DNA of 64,000 nucleotides from Gremmenia infestans (GCA_032629725.1 JAFEVB010000019.1:434001-498000), one strand, 5' to 3'. Shown: positions 36,891-49,063, numbered from the stretch's first letter. A program made the numbers and translations. The notes: a model not told the origin generated them from the sequence alone.

Positions 36891-39040
36891 ATGCAGCGAC
36901 CCGTCGCGTATCTCTCGCGATTCGGAAGAAACGGCCTCACAGCTCGAGGCTGCACTGCAGTCCCTTTCCCTTGCAAGCAATTGAATGTTTTGAGCAACTT
37001 GAGTGTAAAGCGATCGTACTACTGGGGGCGTCAGTCACCCAAATCATCCGCCCTATCCCCTCAAACGCCATGGCAAAAGCTTTCTCCACAACAGCCCATT
37101 CGATCCGTGTCGGGCAAACCTCTACCCCAACAACGCTCGTGGATCCTCAATTTCGGATACCGCTCTGCAGCTTGGCTTGGAGGTTCAATTCTCTTCCTGA
37201 GTGCTGGTGTCGTAGTCTTCTTCCTCTACGATGCAAGCACCTACAGAGAAGACCTCAGTTATAGGGATATACATGTCTCTGAGATAGCCTTGAGCCCAAG
37301 ACTTGGGGGGCCAAAGAATCTGCCAATTGCAGAGGTGCAAATCGACGATGACGATTGCGCCGAGATGCAGAGGCAGAAGGACAAGCCCAAATTGGTGATT
37401 CTAGGAGGTGGGTGGGGAAGTGTTGCGCTGCTCAAGACGTTGAACCCAGATGAGTACCACATTACATTGGTCTCGCCAACCAATTACTTCCTCTTCACCC
37501 CAATGCTGCCCTCTGCCACGGTTGGCACTTTGGAGTTCCGGTCGTTGGTAGAACCCATCCGGCGTATAGTAGCAGGGGTTAGGGGTCATTTCATGAGGGC
37601 GTCCGCAGAGAACATCGAATTCTCCCACAAATTGGTTGAAATTTCACAGCTGGATGCAAACGGCAAGGAAGTTCGCTTCTATCTTCCATATGACAAGCTT
37701 GTCATTGGTGTCGGATCGACGACCAATCCACATGGAGTGAAAGGTCTGGAGAATTGCCATTTCCTCAAGGATATCGAGGACGCACAAAAAATTCGGAATC
37801 ACATCTTGACGAATCTGGAATATGCTTGTCTGCCTACCACCCCGGATGCAGAGCGAAGGCGCCTTCTCTCTTTCGTTGTCAGTGGAGGCGGGCCTACTGG
37901 TGTTGAGTTTGCCGCTGAGCTCTTCGATCTCCTGAATGAGGACATTACCGCCCACTTCCCCAAGATCCTAAGGAATGAGATATCTGTGCATTTGATTCAG
38001 AGCAGGGGACACATTCTGAACACATATGATGAGGCAGTCTCTAGATATGCCGAAGATCGTTTCTCGCGAGACCAGGTCGAAGTCCTCACTAATTCTAGAG
38101 TCCAGGAGGTCCAATCAGATAAGATCATCTTTACCCAAAAGGATGAGAATGGGAAGTCAATAACAAAGGAGATCCCCATGGGATTTTGTCTTTGGTCCAC
38201 AGGTGTCTCACAAACAGCATTTTGCCAAAAGGTCTCGGCAGCGTTAGGTTCCGCTCAGACAAACCGGCATGCTCTGGAGACAGACACACATTTACGTCTG
38301 AATGGAACACCTTTGGGAGATGTGTACGCCATTGGCGATTGTTCTACAGTCCAGAACAACGTTGCAGACCACCTCGTGACCTTTGTTCGTAATCTGGCAT
38401 GGCAGCAAGGCAAGGACCCCGAGACGATGCAGATCTCTTTCGGCGAATGGCGTGAAGTGGCACAAAAAGTGAGGAAGCGCTTTCCACAAGCCGCGGATCA
38501 TCTCAAACGTCTAGACAAGCTCTTTGAAGCTTACGACGTTGACCAATCCGGAACCCTCGATTTCGGCGAGCTAAGAGAACTGTTGATGCAAATAGACAGC
38601 AAGCTCACTTCGCTGCCTGCTACAGCTCAACGTGCTCACCAACAGGGTCAATACCTAGGCCACAAATTCAACAAGTTGTCGAGAGCAGCGCCAGGCTTGA
38701 AAATGAACGATGTTCGGGATGGCGATGTGGACGAAGCTGTGTACAAGGCGTTCGAATACCGTCACTTGGGCAGTCTAGCCTACATTGGAAACTCGGCGGT
38801 TTTCGATCTCGGTGGTGGATGGAACCTTACTGGTGGGCTGTGGGCTGTTTACGCGTGGCGAAGTGTGTATTTTGCGCAGAGCGTGAGCTTTAGGACGAGA
38901 TGCTTGCTAGCTATGGATTGGGCCAAGAGGACACTTTTTGGAAGAGGTAAGTTTTATTCCTACTCCTGCTTTTCTGGGTACTGTACGGCGCATACATGAA
39001 AATAACTAACTTTTTGCGTGTAGATCTTATGAATTGGTAG
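36891..39040 (+). CDS. NDE1: external alternative NADH:ubiquinone oxidoreductase with EF-hand
   Basis: Rotenone-insensitive, non-proton-pumping NDH-2 of the mitochondrial inner membrane that oxidises cytosolic NADH. Exons 36891-38946 and 39024-39040 give 690 aa. The 17-bp last exon supplies the ending FGRDLMNW. The N-terminus is Arg-rich without acidic residues (mitochondrial presequence), and a hydrophobic anchor lies at about 95-113. Two Rossmann folds start at LVILGGGWGS (169-177) and VVSGGGPTGVEFAAEL. Between the second fold and the C-terminus is an EF-hand loop DVDQSGTLDFGE at 549-560 with all ligand positions, typical of the Ca2+-regulated external enzymes of Neurospora. The C-terminal amphipathic region (YFAQSVSFRTRCLLAMDW) is the usual membrane-binding segment. 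Confidence 0.92.
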
Positions 39041-40502
39041 ACGGGGCGGGAGATTGGGCTTCCCGGGACTGGATGAATAAGGCGTTGTATAGAGATTGGG
39101 GTTGTACCCAAGAACGTAGAAATGTCAAAACAGAAGATACAAGACCTGCCTTTCTTTTTTTGCTACCAGTATATTACACGTGTTCTTGAATATCATTAGG
39201 ACGAGCTAGGTATTCCATCTGCTCACGCAGGGAAGCTGACTCGAAATGTCTTACGAATTTATATATAGCTGCTGTCAAATCAATCACATGATGTAAAGAA
39301 GACTGCTCGCCTCATTCTCCTTCTCCTTCTCCTTAGTCAGTCATAACTCGAACCGACAACCCCTCACTCAGCTCATCGTCAGGGGCCCGCGGCCATTTGC
39401 CTACTATAACGAGTTAATCGCCGCTCTACTTTGACTTCCACTTCCACTTACTTGCATTTACTATGCTATATTATATATAAGAATATCCAGCCATACAACC
39501 AGCGCAAAAAGGCAGAATAGCAAGCAAGCAAACAAGAACAATGTGGTTTGGGAGAGCAAGTAAGTTACTCACTCTTTTATTTACCAGCTACTGTAGCAAT
39601 ACCATTACTAGCTAGGTAGGTAAATTGGGGGTTTAAGGTAGCTGTACGAGTAGATACGAGTAGGTAAATGACTCCGGTCTGCATCGCTTCTTGACTTCCA
39701 TCCGCCGAGATGAATGAATTGGGTGTAATTATTTATATCATGTATGTAATTATACAGTACTTGCAAGTATATCTAGGTACCTATCATTCTCCATCTTCCG
39801 CGTAGTTTGGGACAATGGAGTGGTTAATTGCCTTTATCGCGGGTGTTTATCACGGTACGGTACAGTATGGTTGGCCTGATTAATTGGTCTTCGCGATTCT
39901 TTGGATTGAAGTGGACTTGGTGAGAGAATGGATGCACTGCCATGGCTATAGCTAGCGTGGGAGTAGGAAGATGGTGGAATAAGGGAGGCGTAGATTTGGG
40001 ATTTGAGGTTGGTTGAAGGATTTCGTAGAAGGGGGTACTAGCGTAAGGTGGAATGACAATGAAGTTGGGTTGGGGAATGTATAGATAGCTAGGATAATTA
40101 CTGAATTGGCTATTTTGTTCTTGTATGTGACCAGGGAATGTGGATGAAAACCCCAAAGCGGGATTTTTATCAGCTGTAGAAAAGTAAGGGCAATAGTGGA
40201 CTGGCACAACTATTGACCGAGATGAATTGAGTTAATCACATATCTTATTATTTACACTTTAGCCCTCTAAACTCTTACTAAGAGCTAGAGGCGGTATTCG
40301 GCAAGCTACATGGCTTCTGCTAGGATGTTTTGGCTATTGGCAAAATAACACCCTTGCTTCTTGTTAAAGGTCAACTCATCATGCCCTCGTTCTCATCCAA
40401 TGTGGAGACGGTGTAAGGCGTTGGTAAGGCTTTCAACCCCGCGCCGCTTTCATGAAACTCTTGGCTGGTGTTTGCGGTGTTTCCAAAGTCGTGAAAATTG
40501 GA
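39041..40502. other. large convergent intergenic region
   Basis: 1,462 bp between two 3' ends, which is unusually long for a convergent gap here. It holds a TATA-like ATATTATATATAAG at 39469-39482, an ATG with a perfect GTAAGT donor 19 nt later (39541-39560), and several CTAGGTA motifs (39611, 39773). A minus-strand ORF at 39824-40207 has no clear start or family. A small unrecognised gene is possible (see findings). Confidence 0.4.
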
Positions 40503-41861
40503 TCAGTACCATAAACTAATGAGCTCTTCACTGACTGCACTGGGTGTCAAGACACCTGACTCGGTGATCAATGCTGATATAAGGGCTGGAGGCTATACAT
40601 CTGTTAGCATTATTCAAAGTCTCTCTAGGGATTCCTTACTGTGAAGTCAACTGCATCGACCGCAGTATTTGGCTTCGGTAGGGCAATAGGAGAATTTTCA
40701 AAGTACTCTGACCGTTCCTCAATAGTTGGCGTCCTATTTGCAAAACTTCTCTCGGCGTCCGTCAACTGGGGCTCATCCTCTGTTTTGAACTTGATGACTT
40801 CTTGATCAATACCAAGGTCATACTGCCCCAGAGGATAAAGTCTAACAAATTTGTGGCTTTCGGCCGCAACATAAAAAGGTTTCCCGGCCGCCTTTGCCAG
40901 AAGAGCAATCTGGTATGTGCCCAGCCTAGAAATAATGCCACCATTTTCAACACAGCCTTCCGCGCCAACGATAACCAAATCGACCTTGCCCATAGCGTAT
41001 CCCACAGCCCCCTCCGATATCGTTGCAACAGGTACGCCCTTTTGCCTCAGTGATGAAACAACAGCTTTGCTCTCCGAATTCCTAGTATCATTCATCACAT
41101 AAATGACCTTGAATCTCACAATTCCACCACTCGCACTCGCCTCCGCAGCCTTACCCAACAACGCACCCACGACTCTCGAACCCCCATGTGTAAGCACCAC
41201 AGTCTCGTCTCTTACAAAGTGTCTGCCGTAGTTTGCAATCTTCTCCCTCCCCGCCTTGGCTCTACTAACAAACAGCCTGCCATTGCTTAACAGGTGCTGC
41301 CTGACCGTCTCGAAATTGCCCGTACTCGAAGGCTTCAGTGAACTGATCATATATCTCTGGAACAGATCCGTGCCGGCGGACAGCGAAATGGAGTTTGGGA
41401 TTTGGGACTTGAGGTAGTCGGATTGTGTCTTTACTAGGTCGAGGGTTTCAAAAACGGTGACGGCGCGGGACTGGACGAGGAGTTCTATGAGGGCTTCAAT
41501 GGCGGCTACGGGCATCGTTAGGTCGGGGTCGTCGGAGAGGAGGCGATGGTATGTTTCTACTATGCTGAAGAGTGAGTCAGAAGGTGTTTATGGACGTAGG
41601 CATTGAGGAGGTGAATACTCGAAATATTTGGATTCTCCTGCCTGGGGGACATTTCCTACGGTTGCCATTCTGGTTAATGCGGGAGGGTGGCCTGTTAATG
41701 GTGGTGGTGTTGTGCTGCCTTCATAAGAAGCTGTTGTTGATGCTGCTCGAAAATTGTTAGGACAAGGCTGAGATGCAGACGTGCTGACACTAAGAGTTTG
41801 GTGGCGGATGAAGCTCAGTTGTGAATTACTTACTCTCACTAAAACTGTCTGAACTATCCAT
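40503..41861 (-). CDS. GCN3: translation initiation factor eIF2B subunit alpha
   Basis: Regulatory subunit of the eIF2B guanine-nucleotide exchange factor that senses phosphorylated eIF2. Exons are proposed at 41861-41834, 41742-41619, 41564-40640 and 40592-40503, coding 388 aa. The conserved body begins FDIVETYHRLLSDDPDLTMPVAAIEAL, and its F-D-I is restored exactly by splicing exon 2 to exon 3. The core includes the GSRVVGALL and EGCVENGGIISRLGTYQIALLA segments. The last exon supplies the family C-terminus PPALISALITESGVLTPSAV..LWY. The 91-bp first intron has GTAAGT, CCTAAC and GCAG. If it is not used, translation may start at an internal Met in exon 2 (MATVGNVPQ). Confidence 0.9.
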
Positions 41862-42275
41862 AGTGGCTGCTTAGTAAAGTTGAGTTTTAAAGTACAGGAA
41901 GTGGAAAGAAGACGATTCATAATAGCACCATCTATTTAGATTTTTTGGATACCGACTGAACATGCGATGCGGTGCCTCGAAGTTGCATGGATTTGGATAT
42001 CGCTCGCAGTCACGGGAAGGACCCCGTATCGTATGTACCTATCCTATCCTACGTATCAACCCCTGACACGCTAAGATACTGACTGATACGTTTTACGATA
42101 CCTTCACTTTAGGCGGGGTTCACAAAGAAAGCGTCCATGATTGAAGACAATTACTCAGCTCTACATTCTACATTACCTAAACTCCTCTTCGATCTTTGAT
42201 CATTCCCGTACAATCATGACCCTCAACACATAAGCCGTCGATCTCCATCTCGAAATCATAATCCAGATATACAGA
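41862..42275. promoter_or_regulatory. divergent promoter region eIF2B-alpha / NECAP-like
   Basis: 414 bp between divergent starts. No gene is seen. Confidence 0.4.
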
Positions 42276-43058
42276 ATGGAATCCATTGACCCCTCCACCG
42301 GCCGACCCCTCCCCGCCGACGCCATCCAACGAATCCTCTTCATCGCGCCCTCCGTCCATGTCTACAACATACCCCCTCTAACCAGCACCAAAGGCTACGT
42401 GGCCGCCTCGTGGACCGCCGACAACAACAAGCGCCAGATCTTCACCGCACGACTACGCGTCCTCGAGACTGCCATCCCCACGCCGAACAACGAGGAGTCG
42501 GTCAAGACAGACATCTTGCTAGAAGACCCCAGCAATGGACAGCTCTTTGCTGCCGCGCCATATACTGCGGCTGGGGTGGTAGAGCAGGTGCTTGATTCCT
42601 CGCGCTTCTTCGCCGTCAGGGTCGAGGGCGAAGGAGGCAGGAAGGCGATGCTGGGCGTGGGGTTCGAGGAGAGGAGCGAGGCGTTCGATTTCAGTGTTGC
42701 GCTGCAGGAGGTCAGGAAGACATTGGGGTTCGATGATAATGGGAAGTCTGGGGGGAAGAAAGTGACTAAGGAGAAGGCCCCGGAGAAGAAAGACTTCAGC
42801 TTGAAGGAGGGCGAGACGATTACGGTCAATATTGGAGGTAGAGGAAGGAGGAACCAGAACAAGGCGCATCAGTCGAGTGGGGATTTTGGTGCTTTTCCAC
42901 TGCCGCCTCCACCTGGTGGTAGCTCTTTGCTTCCTCCACCGCCGAGTGCACAGGAGGTTAAGGCTCAGAAGAGGCTGAGCCAAAGCATCGAATTGCCCAA
43001 ACCGGGTTCTATGGAGGATTTGGGGTTTGATGATGGGGAGTTTGGAGAGTTTCAATAG
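42276..43058 (+). CDS. NECAP-like clathrin-adaptor-associated protein (DUF1681)
   Basis: Intronless 260-aa protein. NECAP proteins carry a PH-like fold and regulate AP-2 clathrin adaptors in endocytosis. The conserved N-terminal part runs from about 15 to 160: ILFIAPSVHVYNIPP, then GYVAASWTADNNKRQIFTARLR and RFFAVRVEGEGGRKAMLGVGF. A Lys-rich linker with an ITVNIGGRGRR segment follows, then a Pro-rich region (PLPPPPGG, LLPPPPS) and an acidic end (DDGEFGEFQ). The first ATG gives the family start. Function in fungi is inferred from animal homologues only. Confidence 0.85.
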   Translation: MESIDPSTGRPLPADAIQRILFIAPSVHVYNIPPLTSTKGYVAASWTADNNKRQIFTARLRVLETAIPTPNNEESVKTDILLEDPSNGQLFAAAPYTAAGVVEQVLDSSRFFAVRVEGEGGRKAMLGVGFEERSEAFDFSVALQEVRKTLGFDDNGKSGGKKVTKEKAPEKKDFSLKEGETITVNIGGRGRRNQNKAHQSSGDFGAFPLPPPPGGSSLLPPPPSAQEVKAQKRLSQSIELPKPGSMEDLGFDDGEFGEFQ

Positions 43059-43219
43059 TTTGTTGGGACTTTTGCTCACGGCTGAAATCGGCATCCTAGG
43101 TGGCACAAAGTGCGCTAGATAATATACCATAATGATATTCGCTCAAGTCTTCCTTTCATACCATACATACATAATCTCGTTGTACAATACTTGACCCGTC
43201 CTCGCTATTCTCGCTACTT

Positions 43220-44200
43220 CTATTCGTCCAGACTTCTCCAGTGGCCTCGATTGTAGTTTGCCATATTCGAGTGCCTAGGGATCATGGACATACTATGCCT
43301 CTTGATGACTGGTTCTGGTACTTGTAATGTAACGCCAGTCGAAAGGACATCCAATTCAGTACCGTTCAACGACGACGACCTAGTCACAAAGGGCGGTCTT
43401 TTTCTGGCTTCAGCACCCACCGCACTCGTTTCCACGACTTCAGTGCATTTTGGGGAAACTGAACCATCATCGCCATGGCTCCTTGTTCGCAGCTCAGAGG
43501 GGTAGTTCTCAAAAGGCATTCGAAAAGTGGGCTCCCCATTTTCAACCGGGTGGTGCTGCTGGGGCCATTGTGGGGAAGGAATATGGTGTTCTTGAGGTTG
43601 AAACTCTGGAGACATGGGACTTAGCATCATTTGCGGCATGCTGTGGTAGATTGGAAGAGGAGTATAACGAAGCTGCTGCTGCTGCTGAAGAAGGATCTGT
43701 CGCTGGTTTTCCATTTGGCTCCATCTCTCTATTGACTGTATCTCATAATTCAACTGCTCAAGACGAGCCAGTAGGGTTCTCTCCTGTCGGTTAGTTTCGT
43801 TGAGGCGGCGCTTCAGCCAGCCCAACTGCTTTCTGATCTTTCTCCGAACATTAGGTGCCCCTTGTGAATGCAAGTTCGCCTGTGCAGAAGGTAAGCGTGC
43901 TAAAAGGTCGGTCGCTTTGGAGTTCTCATGTTGGAGGGAGTTGAGGAGATACGACCGTTCAATACAAAAGTCTTCAAGAACTCGCGCCTGGGACATAGGG
44001 GTGTTCAAGCTATATGGCATGGAAGACTGCACATTGGGTGTCTGTATTGGGAAGTACGAATCTCCACCCGACGCACCACCGGATCTGCTGTTCGGGTTCA
44101 TCGGCCAACTAGACATAGGCTCGACCTTTGAAGTAATGATAGATAGGGGAATTTGTCGGCGGGTTCTCTTCTTTGCTTGAGGTTTGGCGGTTGCCAACAT
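43220..44200 (-). CDS. hypothetical protein with basic coiled-coil segment
   Basis: Single-exon 326-aa ORF that I cannot assign to a family. The N-terminus is basic (KPQAKKRTRRQ). Residues about 115-170 are Arg/Leu/Glu-rich and predicted coiled-coil (RRKIRKQLGWLKRRLNETN, then LLARLEQLNYEIQSIERW). A QQQQQ run and a Pro/His/Gln-rich middle follow, then a Ser/Thr-rich tail with possible phosphosites. There is no signal peptide or TM segment. The composition suggests a nuclear or scaffold protein, but this is only inference. It is convergent with the NECAP-like gene (161 bp apart). Confidence 0.6.
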   Translation of the reverse strand: MLATAKPQAKKRTRRQIPLSIITSKVEPMSSWPMNPNSRSGGASGGDSYFPIQTPNVQSSMPYSLNTPMSQARVLEDFCIERSYLLNSLQHENSKATDLLARLPSAQANLHSQGAPNVRRKIRKQLGWLKRRLNETNRQERTLLARLEQLNYEIQSIERWSQMENQRQILLQQQQQLRYTPLPIYHSMPQMMLSPMSPEFQPQEHHIPSPQWPQQHHPVENGEPTFRMPFENYPSELRTRSHGDDGSVSPKCTEVVETSAVGAEARKRPPFVTRSSSLNGTELDVLSTGVTLQVPEPVIKRHSMSMIPRHSNMANYNRGHWRSLDE

Positions 44201-45349
44201 CTCTAGAATTGTGGAGGCTGATCTAGATCATCACTCGACACCACAACTATTAGGGTAGTAGATGGTCTACGGACGCAGGAAGAGTTGACACTGCAGTAAG
44301 TAGGCTATTCTAGAGAGTGCCTCGACAGAACCAAGTTAGAGATAGATGACTTGTGACAAGCCCTGGGTTTAACGGTAATAACTTCCAAGACATGAAGCGT
44401 CTAAAGGCTTGATACTCTTTATATTCCTAAACAAAGAAAGCAAAGAAAGCTCAAATGTAGACTTCCGCTTGGAGACTAGGTGCGAGTATTTTACTGTAGA
44501 GATCAAACTCGGAAGAGCTCCGCTGAACAAAGGGTCGGATGAATTGTTTCACCACATGGAAATCACAAACGCAAGAGGAGGCTCTGATTAAAACGCTTTA
44601 CGAGTAGCGAATAATGGTTAAATGACGTAGTTAAATCGCTGCATTCTGTCGTGTCTGTTTGAAACATTGTTGCGACGTGGTGAGTGTTGATCTTTTGTGC
44701 ATTACTATACAGTAGTATTTCTGGTTGTGGAGATAGTGTTGATGCTAGGTCGGAAATTGACTAGTCAGTTGGCTGGCGTTTTTCGTTGTTTTATGGAGGA
44801 TTATACTGTAATGATTTGTCTTAATATGAATATGGACGGATCTGAGGAGAGAGAAAGAGATGATGAAGTACGGTGGTAGTGAAGATGGTTGAATTAGTGG
44901 AGTGGAGTGAAGTGAAGTGAGTCTACGTCTACTACTCCTCATGCGGCTAAACTAGACCCTCCTGTCCGCAGATCTTAGCGTTTCTTACCGTGCAGACAGC
45001 GCTTTGCTTCATTAAGTTTTGATACTAATACGTATTGCTATTGTATTGTACCGTGTTCTTTTTCTTGACTTCCACCATTGAACTACGTATTAACTTCTAC
45101 TTTGAATTCATCTCGAGCGCATGAGCATATAGCAGACTGCAGACTGCAGGCACCTCTCCGCGAACATCTTGGGCGTTACTATAGATGATCTGTACGAATA
45201 CCACTCCTTTGCGGTCCCTCTCGAGCTCACCACCCTGCCACTGAGCGCAACCGTCGAATTCGGATACCGAGCAAAAATCCGCATGGCATTAGCTTTTTCC
45301 ACTTGAGCCGAGCTCGTGAGGAGAGGAGAGGAGAGGACCGTGGGACAAG
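44201..45349. promoter_or_regulatory. divergent intergenic region
   Basis: 1,149 bp between divergent starts, AT-rich in the middle. There are (GGAGA)n-like repeats at 45319-45337 just before the glycosyltransferase ATG. No gene is supported. Confidence 0.4.
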
Positions 45350-47554
45350 ATGCCCCTCCCCCTCGCACCACGCTTGTTCCCTGGTGACGAGGAGCTGGGG
45401 AAGCGGGATGATGACCACAAGCCAGGGATGGGACTGAAGAGTCCTTTGGGCATGTTCTGGCAGCATCGCCGACTGCCTCATGGGCCTCAAAGACGGAACT
45501 TGAAGCGGATAGCCTTGGGCGTTCTGGCCTTCATCGCCCTTTACTGCTTTTTCAAGGAGATGCCCACCGATCTCGAGAGCCCCAGGCAAAGGCCGAGTTA
45601 TTCTCGTCCAGGCACCGTACCTGTTCCTGCAACGGACTATACCAACCAGAAGGCGCTACCTCCAGCGGGACGAGGTTCTGGATCCAAGACAGCTCAAGCC
45701 CAAGCTCCAGAGGAGTCTCTCCACAGTTTCAATGGCCCCATAAAGTTTTATCAGCTTGCCTCGTCACTACATGCTGTCTCGAATACAAAGGGCGCTGATT
45801 TAATCAACCAGAATGTCGTATGTACCAGGAACCTCCTAGCAGATATCAATTGCTAATCTTTAAAGCTTTTCGCCGCTGCCAGTGTGAAGAGCGCTGCGAC
45901 ACTGCTGCCCATCGCCTGTGATATGGCTATGCTAGCACGAAACTTTGTACATTTCGCTTTTATGGGAAGGGATGATATTTCTATGGACATACTGAAGTCT
46001 GTCAATGGAATCACAAAAGAATGCAGGATCATTTTTCATGGTATGTAGTGCTTCTGAACCCCCTTTAATCAATCTAACTCTCCCTAGATGCTCGTCCCGA
46101 TTTCTCTGTTCAAAGCTCCGACTTTCGAATGGAAGTCAGTACCTTTGCCGGCTTCAATCATATCAACACATTTGTACACCCGCAAGCGACTTTTATTGAT
46201 GGGTCGGGCGAAGAAGAGCCGTTCTTCTTGAAAGGCCTCAAGAGCCGAGCTGCTTCTCTCCAAAGAACAGTGATAGAACTCCCTGATAATGCCGAGCAGT
46301 ACCTGATGTGGGTGACTCTACTGGACAGTGCGTCGTTGAGCGGTATGTTCTCTGCAGTCTTTTAAATAATCCTACTGAATATCTCTAGCATGGAATAAGG
46401 TCAGCATAGATATTGTGGTTCATGCCCAACCCTCGGCTTCTGGGTCTCTGATGAGATTGCTCAATTCTCTGAAGAAGGCAGATTTCTTCTCATCTGCTCC
46501 ACCGCGATTAACAATCGAATTGCCGCATCAGATCGACGCCCCAACAAAACAATACCTGGAACATTTCAAATGGCCCCCTCACGCGGATCATAACACGGGA
46601 AATTTACTTACATTACATCACCGTATTCCCCAGCATGGACTTACCCCTGATGAGAACTCGATCCGTTTTCTCGAGGCCTTCTGGCCAGCTGACCCCTTTA
46701 CGTCTCATGTGCTTGTCCTCTCGCCACAGGCAGAACTCTCACCACTGTTCTTCCACTATCTCAAATACACGATGCTTGAATACAAATACTCCCGAGCCCC
46801 ATCCGTACACCATAAAAACTTGATGGGTATAAGCCTCGACCTACCATCGACTTACCTGAATGATTCGTTATCATTTATACCCCCAGTAATTAATACGACG
46901 ATTCCCACTCCATTTCTGTGGCAAGCACCAAACAGCAATGCAGCTCTGTACTTTGGCGATAAATGGGTTGAGCTTCATGACTTTGTAGCTCAGCTCCTCG
47001 AATCGCAGCACAAAACTCCAACGACAATAGATGAAAAATTGGTTAGCAAGACCTATCCTTCTTGGCTTGAACATGTTTTGAAGCTCGTTCGTGCTCGCGG
47101 ATACTCGACTTTGTATCCCAATTTCGAAGCGGATACTTTGTTGACACTACACAACGACCTCTATCAACTTCCGGAGGAGTATCCTGAAGACGACGAGGCC
47201 GAAACTCCATCCGATTCTGGAGAGCTTACTGCTAACCTCAATGATCACTTGTCACTAAAGCATAAAGAGACTGCGCTGATCACAAAACCCCTCTTAACAA
47301 TGTTACCACCATATGACGGCGAATTACCAGCAATCACAGAAATGCCATTTCTCAGTTGGGATGGACAGGGAATTGATGTTGGGAAAATCGGGCTGCAGGC
47401 GCTGACATACAGCCAGGCTTTCCGACAGGAAATTGGAGGCTGTGATCTTTCGGCAGAGAAAGTCAGGAATGAACTTTCGGCGGCAGACCTGTTTTGTTTG
47501 AATGATGAGAAGCTAGAGGCAAAAGAGGGCGATGATCAAGTGGATGAACCCTAA
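45350..47554 (+). CDS. type II membrane protein, glycosyltransferase-2-like (filamentous fungi)
   Basis: Exons 45350-45817, 45866-46040, 46088-46342 and 46389-47554 code 687 aa, and all phases agree. A cytosolic N-terminus with LPLAPRLFPGDEELGKRDDD precedes one TM segment (about 53-68, ALGVLAFIALYCFF), then a Pro-rich stem and a large lumenal domain. That domain contains VLFAAASVKSAATLLPIACDMA, FVHFAFMGRD, AWNKVSIDIVVHAQPSASGS and VLVLSPQAELSPLFFHYLKY. I recall this as a conserved filamentous-ascomycete family labelled glycosyltransferase 2, probably Golgi-resident. The label rests on memory of annotation names; no catalytic motif or substrate is evident to me. Confidence 0.75.
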
Positions 47555-48019
47555 ATGATTGCTTGGTTTGACAAGGCGTTATTTTTGGGGGGAACATATA
47601 CCAAATGTATTATCGGATGTATTATACATGGGCTGATTGTGTCGCGGCTTTTACATTATTATTAGACTCCCCCGGAGCTACTTTGTATAGAATTGAGAAT
47701 CTGGTCTGGCTGGAAGTGTTGTGAGAAGTTGATACATTTAATTTACGTCATCATCACTCTTCTAGTCTTTGGGCCGGGATATTATCAGACTGCTTTATTG
47801 AGCCCAGCAATATATATGCTCTGGAACCTGTGCATTTCCATCAGCTCAGCTCGGTCTTCAGCCCCAAATATCTCTTACCTGTATGTAGAGATGGACCAAA
47901 ACCGGCAAAGAAATCATTGCTATTGAAGCTATTCCGTGCCTATCATACAAAAACGATCCCAGATATTATGTACATATACATGTAGATACAGTGCCTACCA
48001 ACGTCGTAAAAGTCATAGT
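47555..48019. other. convergent 3' intergenic region
   Basis: 465 bp between two stops. It is AT-rich and no gene is seen. Confidence 0.4.
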
Positions 48020-48877
48020 CTAATCATCATCATCCCTTGCCTCCTCCGCATTGACCTTTTTCGCATCCGCTGCCTTTTGGAGATTTCCCTCTCCAGTAAC
48101 AGAACGGGTCAAACTGCTCGATCTCGAGTAAACACTTGTCGCTTTCTCCGCATTCGGTGTAATGACCATGCGAAACCTCTTCGCATCCCTTTTGGCATTC
48201 GGGTTCTTGGGTTCGTCGCCGTCCGGGTCGGCATTGTCCTCGAGATGCTCCCCAGGCAACGCCAGATCGACCTGAAAGCCCATCTGCCTGAAGGCCCTAT
48301 TCCAAAACTTCAGCTTCCGCTTCAGGTCCCCATCATATTGCAATTCCCTTTTGATCCGTTGGACAACCTCCTTGCGCTGTATGGGCCATAACCACGTCGG
48401 CTTGGGGACTTCGGCGAGAGCGACGATCTCGCCCTGGAAACGCTCCCATATGCCTTCAGCGACGCCGTATTTCTGGAGCCGCGGATCGAAGGGGAAGCCC
48501 GATGCCAGCGAGTCTTTCAGTGTCGGGAGGAAGATTCGTTTCGACGTGGCGGACGGGCGAGCCGGCTCGGCGAAGGAGATTCGTCGGGAGCTGGGCCCTT
48601 GGGATTCGGAGCGGATGGAAGACGCATAGTCGGACTTGGAGGTGCTGGGAGCATTGAGGAGGGTCGTCGGCGGTGGAGGGCGCTCTTTGCGTCGAGATCT
48701 AGGGGTGAAGAGAGTGAGTGATCATAACCGAGGCTTCGTTGTGTTGCTCTACCAGGAATGAAGGCATGAATGAAATACGTACGTTTGAGTTCGTCCGCGT
48801 TTCTGCTTCGAGTTTGTCGGCCTTTTGGCCCTCTCTTCTTGGTCTAACCGTTCTAGAGCAAATAATATATCCGTCAT
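48020..48877 (-). CDS. hypothetical protein, two exons
   Basis: Exons 48877-48783 and 48698-48020 (intron 84 bp, GTACGT..TAG) give 257 aa with no family I recognise. The N-terminus is basic (MTDILFALERLDQEERAKRP). The middle holds a structured-looking block, RIFLPTLKDSLASGFPFDPR, RLQKYGVAEGIWERFQ and WPIQRKEVVQRIKRELQ, continuing into KFWNRAFRQMGFQVDLALPGE. The end is acidic (EEARDDDD). No TM or signal peptide is present. It is the last conserved-looking gene before the repeat island. Confidence 0.62.
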
Positions 48878-49027
48878 TTTGAATTATTGACAGAGAAAGA
48901 TGTAACGATAACGACATAAATCCCTGGCCTGGCACCTAGTTCTGGCTCCCGACTTTTAGGATTTCGGGAGCCTGACTCAGCAGCACTCTCAAATCTGGTG
49001 AATCAACAACGAACTACCGGTATCTTA

Positions 49028-49063
49028 CAGTCGGCTTAGATTTCGGCTTCCTCTTTATGAACT
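49028..49063 (+). repeat. left inverted repeat, Tc1/mariner-like end
   Basis: The 36-bp sequence starts CAGTCGGCTTAG directly after a TA dinucleotide (49026-49027). It matches the reverse complement of 53182-53217 at 32 of 36 positions. CAGT-type ends flanked by TA are typical of Tc1/mariner superfamily elements. Confidence 0.75.

Noticed and set aside
39340..39375. Second TCGAACC box, considered as a tRNA T-arm
   Set aside because: Flanking sequence does not form a cloverleaf.
39824..40207. 127-aa minus-strand ORF in the large convergent gap
   Set aside because: It begins at a non-ATG codon, has low-complexity Pro/Ile/Tyr composition, no domain and no splice context.
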